From positions 239,433-261,320 of the forward strand of contig WELB01000044.1 of assembly GCA_009602725.1 (NCBI GenBank): 21,888 bases of DNA, written 5' to 3'. Source of the DNA: Spirogloea muscicola (lineage: Eukaryota; Streptophyta; Zygnematophyceae; Spirogloeales; Spirogloeaceae). Shown here in pieces: positions 1 through 7,999 of this stretch. The first letter of the stretch is position 1, and each line of letters starts with the position of its first letter. A program made the translations under genes and the position numbers. The notes beneath the pieces were generated by a model. It worked only from the letters and a program-made list of their open reading frames with translations, had not been told where the DNA came from and made no database searches.

Positions 1-3000
1 CGCCGCCGCCCCCGCAGCCGTCGCCGCCGCCACCGCCGACGTCGCCGCTGCCATCGCCGCCAGCTCCGCCACCACCCCCGCCGCCGCCACTACCGCGGCG
101 TCCGCCTCTTCTTTCGCAGCCGCCACCTTCCCCTCCACCGTTACAATCGACGCCTCCCCCCCCCTCGGTTCGGCCTAGCCCGCCTCCGCCTCTGCTGTGC
201 CGGCACTGCCAGGGCCCCTTGCCCCACCCCCCGCAGCTTGGCCCAGCATGAGCTCGCCTGTGCCCGTCGCGACAATCGCGCGGAACAGGCGCGGCGAGCA
301 GCACCAGCCGGCGCTCGCGGTAGCGGCCGCGGGAGGACTGTCCTGCCGAGCCCAGCGCAACCAAGCCGCCATCACTGGCAGTGGGCCGTAGACCTTGACC
401 TGGCCGCGGTTCTCAGGCAGGTAGCGCTCCCCCTCGTCCGCCATGTTCCCCGCCGGGCACGCCCACACATCCGCCGCGCCCTCCGCCCTGTCCTGCTCTG
501 CATTGCAGCGGACCACCGCAACCAAGCCGCGTGGACCATCTTCCTCCTCTTCCCTCACCTGCTCTTGGGCCGGGTGCCGCACGAGGGCCGCAGCCAGGGC
601 CGCCAGCCCCTTCTGAAACGCATCCACCTCTTCGAGAACGGGCGATGGGAGGAGCTCCTGGCGCAACACGACGCCGCAGTGGCAGCAGCCGCCGCCAGTT
701 GCCACGCCCGGTGTAGGGAGTCGTCGTCCGACAGAGCAGTGGCCATCCGGCGTGCTCTTCGCTTTGGACATGCCGGCGAGCTCTGCGGGCTGTGCAAGCA
801 CTTGAGGACTCTTCGCTGGCTCCACCGACAACCACCTCCACTCCACCTCGACAACCAGACGTGCCCTGGACGCCCTCCATCCCGAAGCCCGTGCCCCCTC
901 CCCCCCCTGGCTGCCTTCCTTCGAGCCGCCAGAGGCGGTGGCCCTCGACGCCGCGACCCTCCGCCGGGTACTCCAGAGCAGCCGCAGAGCAGCAGCAGGC
1001 GGCCCCTCTGGCATGCTCACGGATTACCTCCGCGAGCTGTTCCTGGAGGGCGAGGCCTCCGACTTCCAGGCGCTGCTCCGAGTCAGTCAGCTCGTGGCCC
1101 AGGACAAGGTCCCTGCTGCTACCTGCTCGGTGCTCTGCTCCAGCAACCTCCTCGCCATCGCCAAGGCCAATGGCGGAGTCCGCCCCATCGCCATCGGCGA
1201 GGTTCTGTACCGGCTGGTGGCCTGCACGCTGTGGCAGCAACATCTTGGGCAGGCGCAGACCCAGCTTGCCCCACATCAATACGGCGCTGGGCAGCGCAGC
1301 GGCGGGGAGGCTGTCGTCCACGGCGTCCGCGCGGCCCTGGATCTCCACCCTGGCTGGATGATCCTGGCTGTCGATGTCCAAAATGCCTTCAACAGCGTAG
1401 AGCGCAGCGCCATCGCCGAGGAGCTGCGAGCCGCCTTCCCTTCCCTCCTTCCCTTCTTCCACCTTGGCTACGGCCAGCCCAGCGACCTTCTCTGGCGGAC
1501 AGGGAGTGGCGAGGTGGAGACGCTGCAGTCGAGGACGGGCACACGCTAGGGGGATCCTCTGGCAGGGTTCTTCTTTGCGCTGGCTCACAACCGCGCTCTC
1601 AAGGCCACTGCGGCAGCGCACCCCAGCGTCCTCCTGCCGTCCTACGCTGATGACACCACACTGGTCGGCAGCCAGCGGATGTGTCAGCAGCCACCGCCAC
1701 CTTCCAGCAGCAGCTGGCCGCCCTCGGCATGTCCATCCGGCCCGAGAAGTGCATCGCGTGGTCCCCGCGTGGCCTCCCTGCCCCCTTGACCCTGCCGCCC
1801 GGGTGCCAGACTCCCCCAGGCGGCCTCACCATCCTGGGTTCCCATTCGGCACGCCGTCTTTCATTGACGGGCAACTGCGCGACCGGCTCCTGGAGCACCT
1901 CCAGCCGGTGGCCCGCCTCCCCGAGCTGCAGGATATGCAGCTGGCGCTTGCCATGCTCACCAGATGCATTGTGCAGCGTCCCCACTACCTGGCGCGGACG
2001 ACCCCTCCCTGCCCCGAGGTGCTGGAGGCCTACACCAACTTCGACGCGGGCGTCATGGAGAGCGTGGCGGCCCTCATCCGTCACCCAGGCTTCCTCGACT
2101 CGCCCGCTGCTGCGCACCAGGCCACTCTGCCCCCCGGCCATGGCGGCCTCGGTTGCCACTCGCTCACTCGCATCTGCAAGCCAGCGTTCCTCGGCAGTTG
2201 GGCTCAGGTCGCCACGTTGGTGGCACAGCGCTTTCTCCATGATGGGCGGCCCATGCTGCAGCAGGCTGTGGCGGAGGTGGCGACCGGCTCGTTGCCTTTT
2301 CAGGTGGCGCTCCGCTCAGCTCAAGACGAGTTACTTGCGGAGCACCCTGCCCTCGCAGAGAGCGTGGTCCCGTTTGCCCACCTTGCCTACTCCACCCACT
2401 CGCAAGCGCAGGCGCGGTACATGGCGGCAGTCGACAAGGCATCCTTCACGGCTACGCTGCAGCTCCTCCCTCCCACAGACGTGCGAGGCCATGCTCGGCT
2501 GCTGTCGGCCGCCTCCCCTGGCGCTGCAGCCTGGCTCTGCGCGCTCCCCGTGTACGACGCCCTCGGGATGCCGTACGCTTCCGTGAACTCTTCCGTACGC
2601 CCACCCATCGCCTGTTGGGTCTCCCCCCGCCCTGTCTGCTTGGCGTGCTGCAGTGTGAGTGTGGGGAGCGGTCGACGGACCTGGCGGAGCTGGCGGCGCA
2701 TATCCTCCGCTGCGCCACTGGAGGCGAACGTACAGCTGCTCACGACCTCCTCCGAGATGCAATGTTCGGCATCTTCCAGGAGGCCGGATACACGGTGGCC
2801 ATGGAGAATACGTCGGTCATGCCCATCCTCTAGAGGGCCGACGGACTCCACACGCGCCGCGTCGACCTGGTGGCGTCCACGCCGGGCGGCGGCGCGCGCA
2901 TCATCGCTGATGTGGTCACCACTGATGTGGTCGACCGCTCCAACCCGGGGCTCTCTGCCTCGCGGGCTGGCCACGCTGCGGCGAAGGCCGCTCGCAGCAA

Positions 3001-3402
3001 GGCGGCCAAACACGCCGACCACCCGGCTGCAGATGAGTTTGTACCCCTGGCCGTGGACGTGCACGGGGCTCTCGGGTCCCAGTGGCTCGACCTGCTGGCC
3101 AGGCTTGCGCGGCGCGCTGTGTCCCGCAGGCGCGGTGGGCCGGCTGACTTCAACGCCGCTGGCTCGTGGGCTCAGGTATGTCGGATGCGATTGTCCGTCT
3201 CCCTTCAGCGGTCCATGGCCCACGCCTTGCATTCTGCATGCTGGCTGTGCTCTCGCTGCGGCCTCCGGCTTTCGTCAGGGGGATAGTTTTCTGGCAGCTA
3301 GTCTGTCGGATTTGAGGCTCCTCCCTCGTTCTGCCATAGCCTCTTCAGGCCCCTTAGTCGCTGCTTAGCTCGTAGTTTGGCCCCTTCGAACCTTGTCAAT
3401 TC
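1..3402 (+). pseudogene. Decayed non-LTR retrotransposon, copy 1 (reverse transcriptase + restriction-like endonuclease)
   Basis: Remains of one long retrotransposon ORF. In order: a proline-rich stretch (1-200); a Cys/His finger beginning CRHC near 200; a conserved block with WTIFLLFPHLLLG (about 530-570) and FENGRWEELL (about 630-660); reverse transcriptase with GGVRPIAIG, motif A VDVQNAFNSVER (Asp codon 1373-1375), motif B GDPLAGFF and catalytic YADD (1643-1654); a knuckle C-x-C-x12-H-x3-C (about 2650-2710); and an RVDLVA...IADVVTTD segment (about 2860-2930) like the restriction-like endonuclease of R2-type elements. The reading frame changes near 235, 790, 910, 1680, 1830, 2575 and 3230. 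In-frame stops lie at 1547-1549 (TAG where the family has Gln before GDP) and about 2831. The copy is therefore dead. It probably starts before the window. The 3' tail runs to about 3402. Assignment to the endonuclease-bearing non-LTR group is by motif order; the exact clade is not determined. Confidence 0.85.
938..1680 (+). other. Reverse transcriptase domain within copy 1
   Basis: Longest stretch of copy 1 that stays in one frame apart from a single TAG. It begins near the GGPSGMLTDYL block, the usual 'GPDG' region before the fingers, and runs through palm motifs A, B and C. The catalytic Asp of motif A and both Asp of YADD are present, so the domain was lost by frameshift and nonsense mutation rather than by active-site change. 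The TAG at 1547-1549 replaces the Gln expected directly before GDPLAG (a single C-to-T change). Frame shifts just after 1680 cut the thumb away from the palm. Confidence 0.85.
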
Positions 3403-3431
3403 AACGGGGGAGGATGGACCACTCAGTGATT
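3330..3431. other. Spacer of the inverted repeat
   Basis: 102 bases between the two arms. It holds the 3' tail of copy 1, including the recurrent box TTGGCCCCTTCGAACCTT (3377-3394), followed by a short GGGGGAGGATGG segment that may be the junction or old target DNA. No coding potential is seen. Confidence 0.6.
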
Positions 3432-4584
3432 ACGAGTGAGGAGCCTCAAATCCGACAGACTAGCTGCCGGAAAACTATCCCCCTGACGAAAGCCGGAGGC
3501 CGCAGCGAGAGCACGGCCAGCACGCAGATGCAAGGCGTGGGCCATGGAACGCTGAAGGGAGACGGACAACCGCATACGATAGACCTGAGCCCACGAGCCA
3601 GCGGCGTTGAAGTCAGCCGGCTCACCGCGCCTGCGGGACACAGCGCGCCGCGCAAGCCTGGCCAGCAGGTCGAGCCACTGGGATCCGAGAGCCCCGTGCA
3701 CGTCCATGGCCAGGGGTACGAACTCATCTGCAGCCGGGTGTTCGGGGTGTTTGGCCGCCTTGCTGCGAGCGGCCTTCGCCGCAGCGTGGCCAGCCCGCGA
3801 GGCAGAGAGCCCCGGGTTGAAGCAGTCGACCACATCAGCGGTAACCACATCAGCGATGATGCGCGCGCAGCCGCCCGGCATGGACGCCACCAGGTCGACG
3901 CGGCGCGTGTGGAGTCCGTCGGCCCTTAGAGGATTGGCATGACAGACGTATTTCCATCGCAACCGTGTATCCGGCCTCCTAGAAGATGCCGAACATTGCG
4001 TCTCGGAGGAGGTCGTGAGCAGCTGTATGTTCGCCTCCAGTGGCGCAGCGGAGGATATGCGCTGCCAGCTCCGCCAGGTCCATTGACCGCTCCCCACACT
4101 CACACTGCAGCACGCCAAGCAGACAGGGCGAGGGGAGACCCAACAGACGATGGGTGGCCGTACGGACGAGTTAATCCGATATCCTGAGGGCATCGTACAG
4201 GGGGAGCGCGCAGAGCCAGGCTGCTGTGCCAGGGGAGGCGGCCGACAGCAGCCGAGCATGGCCGCGCACGTCTGTGGGAGGGAGGAGCTGCAGCGTGGCC
4301 GTGAAGGACGCCTTGTCGACTGCCGCCATGTACCGCGCCTGCGCTTGCGAGTCGAAGGAGTGGGCAAGGTGGGCAAACGGGACCACACTCTCTGCGAGGG
4401 CAGGGTGCTCCGCAAGTAACTCGTCTTGAGCTGAGCGGAGTGCCACCTGAAAAGGCAACAAGCCGGTCGCCACCTCCGCCACAGCCTGCTGCAGCATGGG
4501 CCGCCCATCATGGAGAAAGCGCTGTGCCACCAACGTGGCGACCTGAGCCCAACTGCCGAGGAACGCTGGCCTGCAGATGCGAGT
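3423..4584 (-). pseudogene. Retrotransposon copy 2, 5'-truncated, inverted
   Basis: Second copy of the element, lacking the reverse transcriptase. It begins at the equivalent of position 2166 in copy 1, just after the thumb, and carries the region after RT, the zinc knuckle and the endonuclease-like segment (IIADVVTADVVD). Its extreme C-terminus is better preserved than in copy 1 and reads RAGRALAAASGFRQGDSF then SLSDLRLLTR. It differs from copy 1 by point changes and small indels: near 4170-4190 several bases before the FRELFRTP block are lost or changed, and near 3930 a one-base loss shifts frame beside a TAA. The 5' truncation is typical of target-primed reverse transcription that stopped early. 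Confidence 0.85.
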
Positions 4585-4757
4585 TCTGACGTAGCAACTT
4601 CAGGCCCTTCGTAGCTGCTTAGCGCTTTTCAGGCTCCTGACCCGAGGCTGCTTAGCAGGGGTTACTGAGTGCTTCGCAGCTGCTTCGTTTCTTTTTTTTG
4701 TGCTTGTTGTTCTCCGTACTTCCCCTGGCCCCTTCTCGTCCTTTTTTCACTCTTTTT

Positions 4758-4777
4758 GGGCTGGCTTTTTCCAGCCC
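4758..4777. repeat. Tail hairpin 1 (7-bp stem)
   Basis: GGGCTGG, CTTTTT loop, CCAGCCC: a perfect 7-bp stem inside a retrotransposon tail. The same 20-base hairpin recurs at 4992-5011 and 5675-5694. Confidence 0.8.
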
Positions 4778-5065
4778 CTATCCTCAATGGGCGAGCCCTT
4801 CATCATTTTTAGGCCCCTCCGTCAGTTGGCCCCTTCGAACCTTTGTCAACTCTTTTTCGGGCTGGCTTTTCAACTCTCTCTGCTGCTTAGCAGGGGTCAC
4901 CGAGTGTTTCGAAGCTGCTCCGTTTCTTTTTTGTGCTTGTTGTTCTTCGTACTTCCCCTGGCCCCTTCTCGTCCTCTATTCATTCTTTTTTGGGCTGGCT
5001 TTTTCCAGCCCCTATCCTCAATGGGCGAGCCCTTTCTCTTTTCAAAGCCTTGCCCCCATTGGGAG

Positions 5066-5421
5066 TGCCACTTCACTTCCAGCGACTTGCCCGCCAGGCC
5101 ATTGACCGGCGGCCGGGTCTGCCAGGGGCGATGCCCGGCTTCAACGCCGCCGGTTCGCTCGCACAAGTCTTCCGCATGCGCCTGGCCGTATCGCTGCAAC
5201 GCTCCCTCTTCTCTATGGGCGCGCACTTCTCCCTTGCCAACGCCGTCCACACGCGAGCAGGCCGTGCTATGGCCGCCGTCTCTGGGTCTCGGCGGAGTGC
5301 CTCTCTCCTCTTTCCCTGCAGCGAGCTACTCAGCCTCACTGCTGCCTCTGGCTCTGGCCAGGGGACCCGCTTCCAGGAACCCAGTCTCTCTGACCTGAGG
5401 CTGCTTAGCAGGGGTTACTGA
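5066..5421 (+). pseudogene. Retrotransposon 3' fragment, copy 3
   Basis: Open fragment encoding only the C-terminus of a related element. FNAAGSLAQVFRMRLAVSLQ matches FNAAGSWAQVCRMRLSVSLQ of copy 1, and the end RAGRAMAAVSGS...SLSDLRLLSRGY matches copy 2. It is more diverged from copies 1 and 2 than they are from each other, so it represents another lineage. It contains an extra segment (5207-5231) identical to a motif found in the non-coding tails at 5536-5560 and 5791-5815. The ORF ends at a TGA followed directly by a tail unit. Confidence 0.75.
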
Positions 5422-5515
5422 GTGCTTCGTAGCTGCTTCGTTTCTTTTCTGTGCTTGTTGTTCTTCTTTCTCCCGCTCCTCTTTCTTTGGCTTTGGACAT
5501 TGTCCATTCTTTTTT

Positions 5516-5534
5516 GGGCTGGCTTTGCCAGCCC
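5516..5534. repeat. Tail hairpin variant (8-bp stem)
   Basis: GGGCTGGC, TTT loop, GCCAGCCC: an 8-bp perfect stem with a 3-base loop, present again at 5771-5789. Compared with the 7-bp form, the loop is shortened and an extra C-G pair is gained, so pairing is kept while the sequence changes. A weaker copy at 5869-5887 has CCAGTCC, which still pairs through G-U. Confidence 0.8.
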
Positions 5535-6049
5535 CTCTTCTCTATGGGCGCGCACTTCTCTCTACTCAGACCTGATGTTGCTCATTCGTGGGTACTGAGC
5601 TTCCCTCTGCTTCGTCTCTGTGTTCTGTAGTGTTTAGTCCTTTTTCTCGTCTCGTCCTTTGTTCATTCTTTTCTGGGCTGGCTTTTTCCAGCCCATATTC
5701 TCAATGGGCGAGCCCTTCTCTCTTTTCCGGCTCCTCTTTCTTTGGCTTTGGAGATTGTCCATTCTTTTTTGGGCTGGCTTTGCCAGCCCCTCTTCTCTAT
5801 GGGCGCGCACTTCTCTTTTTAGGCCCCTCCATCGTTTGGCCCCTTCGAACCTTCGTCAATTCTTTTTTGGGCTGGCTTTTCCAGTCCCTATCTTCAATGG
5901 GCGAGCCCTTCCTTTTCACAGCCCTTGCCCCCATTGGCAGTGCCACTTCTTCTTTTGCAGCGAAAGGGGAAAAGAACGAGAAATGAGAAGGAAAGAGAAC
6001 AGAGCTGCTTTTACAGCCGCTCTCGTAACATCCGAAGCCGCATTCAATT

Positions 6050-6340
6050 CGAAGAGCTGACTGCCCCACAACGGGCCACCATCCCCCCTCCCCTCCGGCC
6101 GCGCCTTGACGCCCCGCCGCGCCGGCCTTGTCGCCGCGCCGCCCGCCCGCCGCGAGCTCGGGCCCNGCGCCGGGCAAGGCGGCGCGGCGGCCGCTGGGCG
6201 AGCTGCCGCTGGGCCTCGCGGCGCTGCTGGTGCTGCCCTGGGTCCTCCTCCTCGTTGTCGTCGTCTCGGGCTACAACGTCTTCCTCTCGCAGCTCCGCGC
6301 CGCCAACCGCCTCGACCTCCTGCGCGCCCCGGCTGCTGAC
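6050..6340 (+). promoter_or_regulatory. GC-rich 5' block of the methyltransferase gene
   Basis: Sharp rise in G+C directly after the lower-GC tail array. The block covers the presumed 5' leader and first exon. Similar GC-rich blocks mark the 5' ends of the other three cellular genes (about 14300-14760, 20010-20290 and 21640-21888), so this is likely a CpG-rich promoter and first-exon zone. No TATA box or initiator could be defined. Confidence 0.4.
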
Positions 6341-7999
6341 CTTGCCGACTCCGCCACTGGTACGGGCCCCCCCCCTCCGCCCCTCACCCTCCACACTGCA
6401 AGATGGGTTTCTAACGCCTGTGCCAAAGCCCCCGCACGGTCGAGCAACCGATGACAGGAGGCCTCGCAGTAGCAGGCAGCTGCAGTGGAGGTGCATTGGC
6501 CGCAGCGCTAGTATTGGCGGCTGTTGACCCTTGTCCCTCCCGCCCTTCGCCTCTTGGTCTGAGAGGACCGCCCGCTTGCTCTTTGTCGCCTGCCGTGAGG
6601 AGGACATGCGGCACCTGCGGCTAGTAGTCCGCCTGTCAATGTCGTAGGTGCATGTGCAAGTGTGTTTCCTGGCCTTGGCAGGTGGTGCCTCTGGCACCCC
6701 CACGCTTGCTAGCTGCAATGCACAGCACAGACAACTCGCCACAAGCGCGCGACGAAGTTGCTTGCACGACCTACAACTCAAGCTGCGCGTTGGCCCTACT
6801 GCAGTCGTGGCGTGCGGCAAGTGCCCTGCTCCAGAGCCCTGCCCAGCGTGCACCGCGTCCGCCACTGGCACTCCACTCTCATGCCCCCGGCCAGAGTCTT
6901 GCCAGCCCTGCCCCATACTGGCGGACGGGACGACCACAGCCTTGGCAGGCAAGGAAGCAGCACCTCGCGTCTGGTATCCTGGCGATCTAAATCCGCTTGC
7001 TGAGTGGGTCAAGACCTACAAAAATGGCCCGTATCTCGCCAAATGGTCCCACTATCTTGATGTGTACCACCGCCACTTCGCCAGGTTCATTGGCAAGCCT
7101 GTCCGCATCATGGAAATCGGCGTGCAGGTTGGTCGCAGCTCCAATGCTGCTGGGCCCTCTCCAGCTCGCTTGCTTGTCTAGCTCGTGTGCCATCGTCTGT
7201 CAGCCCCGGGCAAGCTATGAGTGAGGTTGAGGCAACAGGTAGTGGCAGTACACTTCCAAGCTCTGATCTGACCTGCAGCGGAGGTCTGCTTCTGGCAGAG
7301 TGGGGGGTCCATGTGGATGTGGAAGGCGTACTTTGGCCAGCAGGCTGAGATTTTTGGGATAGACATCGACGAACGTTGCCGACGGTTCAACAAGCCCGAG
7401 GAGTCGATCCGGGTGTTTATTGGCTCGCAAGCAAACCGGACTTTCCTGCGAGAGGTCATGGAGGAAGTACAGCGTATAGACATCCTCCTAGACGACGGAG
7501 GTAGGGCATCCTGTGTGCTGGCCGCTGGAGGCAGGCAACGATCATGGCACTCACTCCCTCACTCCACAACAGGGCTTCTCTTACGTGTTGCCGCTCAACC
7601 TCTAAGCACTCTGACAGCGTTAAATCTCAGCGGTCCTTTCCTTTTTGTGATGGCTGCACTCTGGTGTCTGCAGGCCACAAAATGGACATGCAGATTGGGA
7701 CGTTTGAGGAGTTATATAGATACATCAACCCGAACAGAGGTGTCTACCTTTGCGAGGATGTGCACACCAGTTACTGGCCAACCTTTGGCGGGGGGCTTAG
7801 GAAGCGTGGCACGTATCTGGAGTACGCAAAGAACTTTGTTGACAAAATCAATGGGTATCAGAACAAGCTCTGGAGGAAACTTGCACACTATGCACAGACT
7901 TACCCACCAGGTGAAGAAGTCCTGATGCCGGACGATTTTACAGCATCAACGGACAGCGTATTCTTCTACGACAGGTCCTCTCAGAAGACCTGCTTGTGA
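6110..7999 (+). CDS. Membrane-anchored sugar O-methyltransferase-like protein (four exons, start codon not visible)
   Basis: Probable type II membrane protein with a lumenal class I SAM-dependent methyltransferase domain. Exons: up to 6359, 6682-7127, 7299-7500, 7674-7999; all junctions are GT-AG and phases match (1, 0, 1). The protein has a hydrophobic anchor (LAALLVLPWVLLLVVVVSGY), a Cys/Pro-rich stem (CPAPEPCPAC, CPRPESCQPCP), then WYPGDLNPLAEW, the SAM loop MEIGVQSGGSMWMWK (formed across the exon 2/3 junction), FGIDIDERC, LLDDGGHKMDMQ across exons 3/4, and YLCEDVHTSYW. This order resembles the MycE/CmcI-type sugar O-methyltransferases, in which the DD(G)xH and ED residues bind the metal and serve catalysis. 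The frame is open back to a TGA at 6107-6109 but has no ATG; an undetermined base at 6166 may hide the true start. About 407 residues are visible. The substrate is unknown; a glycan sugar is inferred. Confidence 0.8.
6166..6166. other. Undetermined base in first exon
   Basis: Single N in a very GC-rich stretch just upstream of the membrane-anchor codons. It may stand for a collapsed gap; the missing ATG of the methyltransferase gene would fit there. Confidence 0.9.

Larger units (their letters stand above)
2166..4584. repeat. Large inverted repeat of two retrotransposon 3' halves
   Basis: Left arm 2166-3329 (+) and right arm 3432-4584 (-) are copies of the same 3' half of the element, arranged tail to tail, with a 102-base spacer (3330-3431). 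In one hand-aligned stretch, 3031-3090 against the reverse complement of 3670-3729, 57 of 60 bases agree. Differences are scattered and include small indels, for example TAGAGGG near 2832 against TAAGGG in the right arm. Similarity stops abruptly at both outer ends and just past the shared CTCGT at the inner ends. The divergence argues against a simple fold-back assembly error. Confidence 0.9.
4590..6050 (+). repeat. Array of retrotransposon 3' tails
   Basis: Direct repetition of the 3' end of the element. Units starting with GCTGCTTAGCAGGGGT begin at 4647, 4882 and 5400; the first two are 235 bases apart. In units 1 and 3 the opening encodes the last residues of the element ORF (RLLSRGY and stop). 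Each unit continues with a T-rich stretch, TGTGCTTGTTGTTCT, a GGGCTGG hairpin, and CTCAATGGGCGAGCCC or CTATGGGCGCGCACTTCTC. TTGGCCCCTTCGAACCTT recurs at 4826 and 5836. These look like very short 5'-truncated copies inserted head to tail into one another. No host gene was found here. Confidence 0.75.

Noticed and set aside
175-1020. 281-codon minus-strand open frame
   Set aside because: Antisense shadow of the N-terminal part of the retroelement ORF; low-complexity Ala/Gly/Arg composition and no family features.
413-1621. 402-codon open frame on the minus strand
   Set aside because: It is the complement of the retrotransposon RT region; GC-rich coding DNA leaves antisense frames open. The plus strand carries the RT motifs.
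3377-3394. tRNA gene suggested by a GGTTCGAA (B box-like) core
   Set aside because: No cloverleaf, acceptor stem or anticodon arm can be formed around it, and the same box recurs only within retroelement tails.
4590-6050. Tandem repeats as a CRISPR-like or satellite array
   Set aside because: Unit lengths are irregular, units start at the ORF end of a retroelement, and spacers are themselves tail sequence.
6044-7012. 322-codon minus-strand open frame
   Set aside because: Antisense to exons 1 and 2 of the methyltransferase gene; it crosses an intron on the real strand and has no recognisable domains.
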